Source: UBA8752 sp036159995 (GTDB lineage: Bacteria > Bacteroidota > Bacteroidia > Flavobacteriales_D > Sanyastnellaceae). From it: 22,738 nucleotides of DNA. The notes beneath the pieces are model-generated. The model had not been told where the DNA came from. It ran no database searches and worked only from the letters and a program-made list of their open reading frames with translations. Positions 8,365-15,456 of this stretch are shown here, one piece after another. The stretch is from contig JAYYEI010000063.1 in NCBI GenBank assembly GCA_036159995.1, positions 1 through 22,738 on the forward strand, read 5' to 3'. Numbering within the stretch: the first letter of the stretch is position 1; each line of letters starts with the position of its first letter. Position numbers and translations under genes: made by a program.

Positions 8365-8372
8365 TAATATTG
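8365..8372 (+). promoter_or_regulatory. Possible promoter box TAATATTG before second COX3
   Basis: One mismatch to TAnnTTTG (A for the first T of TTTG), placed in the 33-base gap between the two COX3 genes and 17 bases before the ATG at 8390. It is locally AT-rich in a GC-rich region. No good -33 element. Confidence 0.35.
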
Positions 8373-8389
8373 CGGCGCAAATCAGCGTC

Positions 8390-9370
8390 ATGTCCGGAGA
8401 GGCAAGCAAAGCAATTTCTAAGGAGGTCCTCTGGGGAGGAGGACGCTCGCCGTTCAGCGTCAGCTACGGCAAAATGATGATGTGGTACTTCCTGGTCTCG
8501 GACGCCCTGACGTTCTCGGGACTGCTCGTGGCTTACGGCTTCAGCCGGGCCAGCTCCACGGCTGCCTGGCCGATCGGAGAGCAGGTCTTCCGTGCCCTCC
8601 CCGGACTCGAAGGCCATTACCCTCTCATCTACGTGGCCCTCATGACCTTCATCCTCATCGTGAGCTCGGTGACGATGGTGCTCGCCGTCGAGGCGGGACA
8701 CCGGAACGACCGCTCCGCCGTGCTCAAGTGGATGGGCCTCACCATCGTCGGTGGCTTCTTCTTCCTCGGCAGCCAGGCCTGGGAGTGGAGTCACTTCATC
8801 CACGGCAGCGGAGGCAGCTTCCTCCTCGCCGAGGACGTGACCGTGACCGGTCCTGAAGGCGAGACCTTCGAACTGACCGCAGGAGACGCCGTCTACATGG
8901 ACCATCACTTTGGTCACCTCATGGAGATGCACCTCGCCGGCAACACGGCCGTGACGCTCTCCGAGGACGGCGGCCACGTGGTGCTGACCGAACTCGGCGA
9001 CCATCCGCACGAGGCGCACCTGCACGGCCTGACCCTCAACAAGTACGTCGAGGGAGAGACCGTCATCGAGGGCGACGCCATGATGAACCTCTGGAATGCC
9101 CGGTCCACCGACTTTGCCTTCGGAGCGAACCTGCACGACAGCGAGTACGCCTTCCAGCAGAGCTACAGCAACTTCTTCTTCTTCATCACCGGATTCCACG
9201 GGTTCCACGTGTTCTCCGGAGTCATCATCAACATCGTGGTCTTCTTCATGGTGTTGAACCGCGTGATGGAGCGCCGCAAGCACTACGAGATGGTCGAGAA
9301 GGTGGGCCTGTACTGGCACTTCGTCGACCTCGTGTGGGTGTTCGTGTTCACCTTCTTCTACCTCATCTGA
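8390..9370 (+). CDS. Cytochrome c oxidase subunit III (second copy, His-rich loop)
   Basis: Of the two COX3 proteins this is closer to the standard family. 'YGKMMMWYFLVSDALTFSG' (26-44) is the usual first helix, GSQAWEWSHFI (127-137) the loop entry, FITGFHGFHVFSG (265-277) and GLYWHFVDLVWVFVF (306-320) the hallmark helices. It has 326 residues because an insert of roughly 110 residues (about 140-250) is placed after the Trp-rich helix. That insert carries nine histidines between positions 172 and 212 with many acidic residues. It is probably on the periplasmic side by COX3 topology, which is inference. The ATG follows a promoter-like box; the next gene begins one base after its stop. The TAAGGAGGT at 8419-8427 lies inside the coding region and has no start codon after it. 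Confidence 0.95.
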   Translation: MSGEASKAISKEVLWGGGRSPFSVSYGKMMMWYFLVSDALTFSGLLVAYGFSRASSTAAWPIGEQVFRALPGLEGHYPLIYVALMTFILIVSSVTMVLAVEAGHRNDRSAVLKWMGLTIVGGFFFLGSQAWEWSHFIHGSGGSFLLAEDVTVTGPEGETFELTAGDAVYMDHHFGHLMEMHLAGNTAVTLSEDGGHVVLTELGDHPHEAHLHGLTLNKYVEGETVIEGDAMMNLWNARSTDFAFGANLHDSEYAFQQSYSNFFFFITGFHGFHVFSGVIINIVVFFMVLNRVMERRKHYEMVEKVGLYWHFVDLVWVFVFTFFYLI

Positions 9371-9371
9371 C

Positions 9372-9749
9372 ATGGAGCGCGACGACCTCATCGTAAACGA
9401 CAGCTACGCCCTCAACGCCCACCACAGCGAAGAAGAAGGTGTGGCCATCCGCAAGAAGATCTACATGGTCACGGTCATCCTGTCCGTCATCACCGCCATC
9501 GAGGTGGGAATGGGCGTGATGTTCAAGCGGAGCGAAACCTTCACGTGGACCGCCATCAAGTGGACCTTCATCATTTTGACCCTGTTCAAGGCCGGGTACA
9601 TCGTGATGACCTTCATGCACCTCGGAGACGAGCGGAAGAACCTGCGCAACGTGGTGATCATTCCCTATTTCGTCTTCATCGCCTACCTGATCTTCATTGC
9701 CCTGACGGAAGGCGCCGCCCACTTCGGGCTGGACCTCATGTTCCACTGA
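9372..9749 (+). CDS. Cytochrome c oxidase subunit IV (caa3/prokaryotic COX4 type)
   Basis: This small membrane subunit (125 residues) of a heme-copper oxidase has three predicted spans near 28-50, 60-80 and 93-113. The family landmark 'GYIVMTFMHLGDERKNL', a Met/Phe-His-Leu motif at the end of the second helix, is clear. The N-terminus is acidic and His-containing (HHSEEEG) and probably faces the cytoplasm. Its stop-to-start distance from the preceding COX3 is one base and the next gene starts six bases after its stop, so it is translated as part of the oxidase operon. Function is structural or assembly, by family knowledge; nothing unusual is seen. Confidence 0.92.
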   Translation: MERDDLIVNDSYALNAHHSEEEGVAIRKKIYMVTVILSVITAIEVGMGVMFKRSETFTWTAIKWTFIILTLFKAGYIVMTFMHLGDERKNLRNVVIIPYFVFIAYLIFIALTEGAAHFGLDLMFH

Positions 9750-9755
9750 TCGCTG

Positions 9756-11048
9756 ATGGAAGGACCGACCCCGGGCCGCCGGCGCGGCTGGAAACGGTTC
9801 CTCCTCGTGGCCGCCCTCCCCGGCCTCCCCTTGCTATTGCTCCTCGTTCTCGGACGGGGCATGCGCCACGAGTTCGGGGACCTCGATTATTTCTCGCCTT
9901 CGGGTGAACGCGTGTCGACGCCCGTCGGCGCCCGGCGCCTGCCCGCCTTCGACCTGACCGACCAGGGCGGCCGAAGCGTGGGACGGGACGACCTCGCCGG
10001 CACCTTCTGGCTGGTCGCGTTCATGACCACCGACACGGTCACAACGCCCCACCTGGCCACCATGACCCAGCAGCTGCTCTGGGCCAACTGGCGGTACCGA
10101 GATGAGCCGGACGTCGGCCTTCTGTGCCTGACGCTGGACGCCGAGCACGACACGCCAGACCGACTCCGACGCTACGTGGAACGCAACGAGCGCTACAACC
10201 GCTACCCGGACAAGTGGCGGTTCCTCACGGGGGACCAAACGGTCATCGACCGGATGATCGCCGAGGACCTCGGTGTCCCCCGGGATTCGGCCGACCCCTT
10301 CAACATGGCCACCCTCCTGCTCATCGACGACCGGGGGTATGTGCGCCAGAAGTACCTCGCCTCGAGCGAGCACGAGATCGGCGACGCGGTAGAAGACATC
10401 GCCTTGCTGAAGAAGCGCAAGCTGGAGGCCCGCAAGGCCAACCTCGCCCGGCTCGAACAACCGGCGCTGCCCTACCTCGGCGACCGCGAGGTCGTGCGGT
10501 CCGCCGATGGGTCCGCCGACACCCTCTTCCACACCGTGCCGAAGTTTGCGCTGACCGACCAGCTGGGCCGCGAGTGCAGCCACCGCGATGTGGAGGGCAA
10601 GGTCCGCCTGGTGGACGCCTTCTTCACCGCCTGCCCCACCATCTGCCCGGTCATCAGCTCCCAGCTCGCGCGGGTCCACGACCGCCTGGCCGCCGACGGA
10701 CTCTCGGACCGCGTCGCCCTCTTGACCCACACGGTCGACCCTGCCAACGATACTCCGGAACGCATGCGCCGCTATGCCGACCGGTTGGGCGCCGACCCCG
10801 ACCTCTGGCGCTTCCTGACCGGCCCGAAGGACGACCTCTACGACCTGTTGCAGGAAGGGTACCTCTTGACCGCCCTGGCAAGCGACACAGCAGCCGGGGG
10901 CTTCTTCCATTCCGACCAGATCCTCATCGTGGACGCCGAAGGCCACATCCGCGGCACCTACGACGGGACGAAAACTTCGGACGTAGACCGGATGTTGGAG
11001 AATGTGTATGGGCTTCTTGCCCGCACGGATGCACGAAACATGCCATGA
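9756..11048 (+). CDS. SCO1/SenC protein with two SCO domains, first one ligand-less
   Basis: Usual SCO proteins are about 200-240 residues and carry copper to the CuA site of oxidase subunit II through CxxxC plus a distal His. This 430-residue protein has an N-terminal membrane anchor (about 14-33) and two thioredoxin-like SCO domains. Domain 2 (about 256-422) is normal: Cys293, Cys297 (ACPTICP) and His385 (FFHSDQ). Domain 1 (about 63-215) aligns with it in a 200-residue register: DTPDRLRRY matches DTPERMRRY and WRFLTG occurs in both. Its copper ligands are replaced, Cys293 by Asp93, Cys297 by Thr97 and His385 by Asn183. A charged linker (about 215-250, KKRKLEARKANL) joins the two. The second domain should work as a periplasmic copper chaperone or thiol reductase; the first may be a binding or scaffolding domain. 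The ATGA overlap with the next gene supports one operon. Confidence 0.93.
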   Translation: MEGPTPGRRRGWKRFLLVAALPGLPLLLLLVLGRGMRHEFGDLDYFSPSGERVSTPVGARRLPAFDLTDQGGRSVGRDDLAGTFWLVAFMTTDTVTTPHLATMTQQLLWANWRYRDEPDVGLLCLTLDAEHDTPDRLRRYVERNERYNRYPDKWRFLTGDQTVIDRMIAEDLGVPRDSADPFNMATLLLIDDRGYVRQKYLASSEHEIGDAVEDIALLKKRKLEARKANLARLEQPALPYLGDREVVRSADGSADTLFHTVPKFALTDQLGRECSHRDVEGKVRLVDAFFTACPTICPVISSQLARVHDRLAADGLSDRVALLTHTVDPANDTPERMRRYADRLGADPDLWRFLTGPKDDLYDLLQEGYLLTALASDTAAGGFFHSDQILIVDAEGHIRGTYDGTKTSDVDRMLENVYGLLARTDARNMP

Positions 11049-11596
11049 GCACCCCAACCGCCAACCCCAAAGCCGTCCAGCGCTTCGTCTGGACCGTGAG
11101 CATCGCCATCCCCCTCGTGGTGCTCGCTCTGTTCCTCATTCCCCCGGCCGAGGGGCTCTCGGAGGAGACGCTGCGCCGCGTCTACTGGCTTCCACGCCTG
11201 AACGCCATCCTCAACGCCTCGGCTTTTGCCTGCCTGCTGGTCTCCCTGATGTCGATCCGCAAAGGTCTCGTTGCTCGGCACCGGGCGCTCAACACCGCCG
11301 CCCTGTCGCTATCGGCCCTGTTCCTCATCAGCTATGTGATTTTCCACCTGCTGACAGAATCGACCAAATTCGGCGGAGAAGGGACCATCCGGACGGTCTA
11401 CCTGATCATCCTCCTCACGCACATCCTGCTGTCGGTCGCCATCGTGCCGCTCTCCCTCTTCAGCTATGCCCGCGGCCTCATGGGCGATGTGGCGCGCCAC
11501 CGCAAAATCGCCAAGGTGACCATGCCGATGTGGCTCTACGTCACGGCGACCGGCGTGATTGTCTATTTGATGATCTCCCCCTATTACCCCTACTGA
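11045..11596 (+). CDS. DUF420 membrane protein
   Basis: This 183-residue integral membrane protein has five predicted spans (about 15-33, 50-70, 81-103, 117-141, 157-177). It fits the DUF420 family: 'LPRLNAILNASAF' in the second helix, a YVIFHLLTESTKFGG block (112-126), an 'ILLTHILLSVAIVPL' helix carrying a conserved His, and a final 'MPMWLYVTATGVIVYLM' helix. DUF420 proteins lie next to oxidase and SCO genes in many bacteria and are thought to help oxidase assembly, possibly with heme or copper; the biochemical role is not established. The ATG overlaps the SCO stop by four bases and its own stop overlaps the next ATG by one, so all three are probably translationally coupled. Confidence 0.9.
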   Translation: MSTPTANPKAVQRFVWTVSIAIPLVVLALFLIPPAEGLSEETLRRVYWLPRLNAILNASAFACLLVSLMSIRKGLVARHRALNTAALSLSALFLISYVIFHLLTESTKFGGEGTIRTVYLIILLTHILLSVAIVPLSLFSYARGLMGDVARHRKIAKVTMPMWLYVTATGVIVYLMISPYYPY

Positions 11597-11829
11597 TGCG
11601 CGTCCCTCGCCTCCTTCCCCTCCTTCTGGCCCTCGGCCTGCTGGTGGTTCCGGTGGAGGTCATGGAGGCCCAATGCGTCATGTGCAAGGCCGTCGCCGAA
11701 GACAGTGCCGCCGAGGGCGCCGTGGGGCGGGGCATCAACCAGGGCATCCTGTACATCATGGCCGTGCCTTATATATTGCTCGGAACAATTGGGTATTTAA
11801 TCTTCAAAAAGTGGAATTTAGTCGAATAA
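11596..11829 (+). CDS. Small CxxC membrane protein of the oxidase operon
   Basis: This 77-residue protein has an N-terminal signal or anchor helix (about 5-21), a pair of cysteines Cys27 and Cys30 (QCVMC) just after it, an acidic stretch (EDSAAEG) and a second hydrophobic helix (about 51-70, ILYIMAVPYILLGTIGYLIF). If the first helix is cleaved at Ala-Gln, Cys27 becomes nearly N-terminal. I recognise similar short proteins directly after DUF420 in flavobacteria, where they are hypothetical. Position and the exported CxxC suggest copper handling or a thiol role in oxidase maturation; this is inference. Its ATG overlaps the DUF420 stop (TGATG). The last third of the gene is unusually AT-rich and merges into an AT-rich intergenic patch. 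Confidence 0.78.
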   Translation: MRVPRLLPLLLALGLLVVPVEVMEAQCVMCKAVAEDSAAEGAVGRGINQGILYIMAVPYILLGTIGYLIFKKWNLVE

Positions 11830-11845
11830 TGCGTAAATTATATGC

Positions 11846-12598
11846 ATGCTCGACCAGCTTGTTGCCCGCCAGCGTTGGCAGAATGTCTGCCTGACCCTTC
11901 TCGCCCTGGCCCTGTCCCTGTTGATCTCCCTGCCCGCCGAAGCCCAGTTCACGGCCGAGCGGGCCATTGACCCGACCGAGTCCCTGCTGGGAACCGGCCA
12001 ATTCAAGCTGACAGTCGAGCAGGAGGGCCTTCCCTCCCAGTGTGACGTGGTGCTCTTCGGATACCAGAACCGCCGACCCGGCCGCTGGTCCGCCGTGGGG
12101 GACACGATTCTCCAGATTGTGCCGCACCGCCGCCACACGGTCATCGGCCACAAGCCCGGCCACATGTTCCATGCCGAGTCGTTCTGGCCCGACCTGCTCC
12201 ACGAACCCGAGATTCGGATTGCCCTTCGCCCCCTGGCGACCGGCCTCCGGACCGACATTCTGGGCATCCACTTCCAAGGCAATGGCGAACGCCTCCATCC
12301 CAAGAGCTTCGAGGTGGCCCAGGAACTCCTCGCCTGGCTCCAGGCCAACCCAGACGTCCACCTTCGGGTCATCGGCCACGCCAATGGCGCCGATGGCCGC
12401 CGGAGCCGCGCCTTCTATCGGAAGACCTCCGAGCGCCGGGCCGAGTCCCTCATCGCCTGGCTCGTAAAGCAGGGCGTGTCCGCTGAACGCCTCGAAGCCG
12501 GGGGCCGTGGCGCCGATGCCCTGCTCTTCCCCGACCCCATCTACGCGTGGCACCACGAAGCCAACCGCCGCGTCGAAATCGAGGTCCTGTCCCACTGA
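11846..12598 (+). CDS. OmpA-domain peptidoglycan-binding envelope protein
   Basis: This is a 250-residue exported protein with a signal peptide (1-33, ending SLPAEA before QF). Residues 40-130 form a domain I do not recognise. Residues 135-248 are an OmpA/MotB C-terminal domain: 'IHFQGNGERLHPKSFE' (141-156), 'HLRVIGHANG' (172-181), TSERRAESLIAWLVKQGV (194-211), then GGRGAD and the closing NRRVEIEVL (240-248). Asp224 and Arg241 fall where the diaminopimelate-binding Asp and Arg of OmpA proteins lie, so peptidoglycan binding is likely. Some conserved positions differ, for instance HAN instead of HTD. It stands between the oxidase block and the TolC/HlyD pair and was probably acquired into this position by rearrangement or has its own promoter in the AT-rich patch upstream. 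The ATG at 11846 is chosen among three nearby because only this frame codes. Confidence 0.87.
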   Translation: MLDQLVARQRWQNVCLTLLALALSLLISLPAEAQFTAERAIDPTESLLGTGQFKLTVEQEGLPSQCDVVLFGYQNRRPGRWSAVGDTILQIVPHRRHTVIGHKPGHMFHAESFWPDLLHEPEIRIALRPLATGLRTDILGIHFQGNGERLHPKSFEVAQELLAWLQANPDVHLRVIGHANGADGRRSRAFYRKTSERRAESLIAWLVKQGVSAERLEAGGRGADALLFPDPIYAWHHEANRRVEIEVLSH

Positions 12599-12631
12599 GG
12601 ACCCCCTTGATGCCCGCTTGAACGGTCGCCG

Positions 12632-12639
12632 TACTTTCG
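12632..12639 (+). promoter_or_regulatory. Promoter TACTTTCG before tolC-like gene
   Basis: One mismatch to TAnnTTTG, with a TTG 22 bases upstream (12607-12609) as a -33 element, the same spacing as the boxes before the ABC exporter (22) and ahcY (23). It lies 31 bases before the ATG at 12671 and makes the GTG at 12644 an unlikely start. Confidence 0.5.
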
Positions 12640-12670
12640 TGGGGTGATCGCAGCCTTCTGCCCCCCCGCC

Positions 12671-14128
12671 ATGCCGCCGAGGATTTCCCCCCTTCGTTTC
12701 ACCCGATCCCTTCTTCTCCTTCTGCTCGTCGCGTCCGGCCCGCTCCAGGCCCAGACGACGTCGTGGTCCCTCGACCGCGCCATTGCCCATGCGCAGGACA
12801 ACAACCTGCAGGTCCGGCAAGGCAAGCTCGGGCTGGCCGGCAATGACATCGATGTCCAAGAGGCCCGGGCGGCCTTCCTCCCGAACCTCAACGGCAATGC
12901 GTCCCACGGATACAACTGGGGACAGACCATTGACCCGTTCACCAACCAGTTCGCCACCTCCCGCATCCGGTCCAACTCCATGGGCGTGGGATCCGGCATC
13001 ACCCTCTTCGGGGGCATGGCCAACCACCTCCGCCTCGATCAGGCCGAGGAGCGCCGGGTCGCCGCCGAGCACGACCTCGAAAGCACGCGCAACGACGTCG
13101 CCCTTCAGGTGGCCAGCGCCTTCCTGAGTCTCATGTTTGCCGAGGATGCCCTCGAGATTGCGGCCCTGAACGTCCGCACGACCGAGACTCAGGTGACCCG
13201 CATCCGGGCCTTCGTCGACGCCGGCGCCTCGCCTGAATCCGACCTGCTCGACCTTCAGGCCCAGCTCGCCTCCGACCAGTCCTCCGAAGTCGCCGCGGAA
13301 GGCGACGTCGCCCTCGCCCGGCTGCAGCTCGCCCAGGCCATGCGCCTGAGCCCGGAGGATGCCGAGAACCTCGCCATCGAGCGGCCGGACATCAGCGGCG
13401 TAGGCAATCTGCCAACCCTGCCGGCCCTCGACCGCGTGCTGGAATCCGCCCTGACCTCCTTCCCCGAAATCAAGGCGGGCGAATCCCGCATCCGCCAGCA
13501 ACAGATCGGCCTCGACCTCGCCAAGACCACCGGCATGCCCAGGCTGTCCGCCAGCTGGAGCTACGGCTCCGGTTTTTCAGGCGCCGCACAGGAACCCGTC
13601 GGGGATCCCACCCTGGAGGTCTTCACCATCGGCGTGACCGAGACGAGCCTGGAACCGGTCCTCTCCAGTGCCCTCACCTACAACGACTACCGGACGCGGC
13701 CCTTCAGCGACCAGATCAGCTCCAACGTCAACCAGAGCCTCTTCTTCAGCCTATCGGTGCCCATCTTCAATGGATGGTCCGTGCGCAATGGGGTCCGGCG
13801 GAGCGAAATCGGCATCGAACAGACCGAACTTGCCCTCGACCAAACCCGGCAAACCTTGCAACAATCCGTGGAGCGCGCCCACCGCGATGCCCGGAATGCC
13901 ACCCAGACGTTGTCCGCGGCCGAGCGCGCCGAAGCCTCAGCCAAACTCGCCTTCGACAACGCCCAATTGCGGTTCGAGCAAGGCGCCTCGACCCAAGTGG
14001 ACTACACCCAAGCCCGCAACCGGTATGACTCCGCCCGGCTGCAAGCCCTGCGCGCCCGGTATGACCTGATCTTCCGCATTTCCATCCTCGACTTCTACTC
14101 CGGACGCGGACTCCGGTTCACCCTCTGA
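12671..14128 (+). CDS. TolC-family outer-membrane efflux channel
   Basis: This 485-residue protein belongs to the outer-membrane factor family that forms a trimeric barrel plus periplasmic alpha-helical tunnel. Signal peptide: 1-28 (MPPRISPLRFTRSLLLLLLVASG then AQ). After 'SLDRAIAHAQDNNLQV', the usual N-terminal helix of OEP repeats, two repeats follow, separated near residue 230; both contain long Ala/Glu/Gln-rich helices. The second ends with 'LRFEQGASTQVDYTQARNRY', the typical F..G..s..d...A motif, and the C-terminus reads ISILDFYSGRGL as in Bacteroidota TolC proteins. It is followed after two bases by an HlyD-type adaptor, so the two build one export system. No inner-membrane pump is encoded in the window. 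ATG at 12671 is preferred over GTG 12644, which would spoil the signal peptide and lies almost on the promoter box. Confidence 0.94.
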   Translation: MPPRISPLRFTRSLLLLLLVASGPLQAQTTSWSLDRAIAHAQDNNLQVRQGKLGLAGNDIDVQEARAAFLPNLNGNASHGYNWGQTIDPFTNQFATSRIRSNSMGVGSGITLFGGMANHLRLDQAEERRVAAEHDLESTRNDVALQVASAFLSLMFAEDALEIAALNVRTTETQVTRIRAFVDAGASPESDLLDLQAQLASDQSSEVAAEGDVALARLQLAQAMRLSPEDAENLAIERPDISGVGNLPTLPALDRVLESALTSFPEIKAGESRIRQQQIGLDLAKTTGMPRLSASWSYGSGFSGAAQEPVGDPTLEVFTIGVTETSLEPVLSSALTYNDYRTRPFSDQISSNVNQSLFFSLSVPIFNGWSVRNGVRRSEIGIEQTELALDQTRQTLQQSVERAHRDARNATQTLSAAERAEASAKLAFDNAQLRFEQGASTQVDYTQARNRYDSARLQALRARYDLIFRISILDFYSGRGLRFTL

Positions 14129-14130
14129 CC

Positions 14131-15453
14131 ATGAGCTCGAGCAAGCGCACCCTCCTCATCCTCGGCGGCGCCCTGGTCGTGCTCACGGGGATTTCCGCCC
14201 TCTTCGGGAGCGGACGGGACACCCCAAGCGTGGACACCGAAACCGTGGGCCGGAACCGCATCGTCGAGACCGTCATCGCCTCCGGCCGCATCCAACCCGA
14301 GGTCGAGGTCAAAATCAGCGCGGAGGTCAGCGGCCAACTGATCGAGCTTCCCGTCCGGGAAGGGGACCGCGTCGAAACCGGCCAGCTGCTGGCCCGCATC
14401 AACCCCGACATTTTCGAAAGCCGGTTGAGCCAGGCCAAGGCTGCCCTCGACAACGCCCGTTCGAACCGCGCCACCGCGGCCGCCCGGCTCGCTCAATCCA
14501 AGGCCGCCCATTCCGCCGCCGACCTCGCCTTCCGCCGCAACCGCGACCTCTTCGACCAGGGCGTGCTCAGCGCGGCCGATTTCGAACAGGCCGAAGTGGC
14601 CTTCCAAAGTGCCGAGGCCGACCTCGAGGCCGCCCAGCAGGGGGTGGAGTCGGCCGGGTTCAACATCCGCAGCACCGAAGCCGCCGTCACGGAGGCCGAG
14701 GACAACCTCCGCCGCACCGTCCTCCGCGCGCCGCAATCCGGCACCGTCACCGCCCTCGTCAAGGAGGAGGGCGAAGGCGTGCAGGGCATTGGTTCCTTCC
14801 AGGGCGAAGTCATCATGAAGGTCTCCGAACTCGGGGCCATGGAAGTCGATGTGGAGGTCAACGAGTCCGACATCGTCAAGGTCCAGCTCGGGGACACCGC
14901 CCGCATCGAGGTGGACGCCTACGCCGACCGGGATTTCCTGGGCATCGTCACGGAAATCGGCAACACCGCGCTCAATGCGGCCGGAACCGCCCGGCTCAGC
15001 CTCGAAAGCGTCACCAACTTCAGCGTGAAGGTGCGCATCCTGCCAGAAGGCCATCGCGACCTGCTCGCTGGACGCGACAGCAGCTGGACGCCCTTCCGCC
15101 CTGGCATGTCCGCCACCGTCGACATCGAGACCGACGTCAAGAACCGCGTGATGACCGTCCCCATCCGGGCCGTCACCACCCGGCCGGACACCGCGGACGA
15201 AGCCGCACCAAGCCGCCTCTGCGTGTTCCTGGTGGAGGACGGAAAGGCGGTCCGCCACGACATCGAGACCGGCATCCAGGACAACACCAACATTGAGCTG
15301 CTCAGCCCCCTCCCCGAGGGCGCCAAGGTCATCACGGGACCCTACGACCTGCTGAGCCGCAAGCTGGAGGACGGGGACGCCGTCTCCCCGTCGAACAAGG
15401 CAGAAGACGCGGAGTCGGGCAACGGATTCTCCGTGTCCATTTCCACGAACTGA
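14131..15453 (+). CDS. HlyD/MacA-type periplasmic adaptor (membrane fusion protein)
   Basis: This 440-residue inner-membrane-anchored adaptor links a transporter to TolC. It has a single N-terminal membrane span (7-25), the first half of a lipoyl-like domain (about 55-92, with EVSGQLIELPVREGDRV), a long Ala/Glu-rich coiled coil (about 95-192), the second lipoyl half (about 195-232, RAPQSGTVTALV), a beta-barrel domain (about 235-320) and a membrane-proximal domain (to about 415). The long hairpin and the RxPxxGxV motif fit MacA/HlyD subfamilies better than RND adaptors of AcrA type, but the sequence alone does not settle this. It starts two bases after the tolC-like stop, and tsaB begins three bases after its own stop, giving one transcription unit. 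The transporter partner must lie elsewhere. Cargo unknown. Confidence 0.92.
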   Translation: MSSSKRTLLILGGALVVLTGISALFGSGRDTPSVDTETVGRNRIVETVIASGRIQPEVEVKISAEVSGQLIELPVREGDRVETGQLLARINPDIFESRLSQAKAALDNARSNRATAAARLAQSKAAHSAADLAFRRNRDLFDQGVLSAADFEQAEVAFQSAEADLEAAQQGVESAGFNIRSTEAAVTEAEDNLRRTVLRAPQSGTVTALVKEEGEGVQGIGSFQGEVIMKVSELGAMEVDVEVNESDIVKVQLGDTARIEVDAYADRDFLGIVTEIGNTALNAAGTARLSLESVTNFSVKVRILPEGHRDLLAGRDSSWTPFRPGMSATVDIETDVKNRVMTVPIRAVTTRPDTADEAAPSRLCVFLVEDGKAVRHDIETGIQDNTNIELLSPLPEGAKVITGPYDLLSRKLEDGDAVSPSNKAEDAESGNGFSVSISTN

Positions 15454-15456
15454 TCC

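Noticed and set aside
8147..9391. 414-codon minus-strand frame opposite COX3, rich in Glu and His
   Set aside because: It mirrors the hydrophobic and His-rich codons of COX3; no start context or family resemblance.
9834..11057. 407-codon minus-strand frame opposite the SCO gene
   Set aside because: Antisense of a protein with clear SCO motifs; low-complexity Val/Gly/Glu composition.
11829..11894. Short frame MRKLYACS... starting at the ATG at 11829
   Set aside because: It ends after about 20 codons inside the OmpA-domain gene and has no support.
11804..13501. Long open frame on the minus strand (565 codons) across the OmpA-domain and TolC genes
   Set aside because: Composition is Gly/Glu/Val-rich with no family pattern, and it is the antisense of two well-recognised genes; high G+C makes such frames common.
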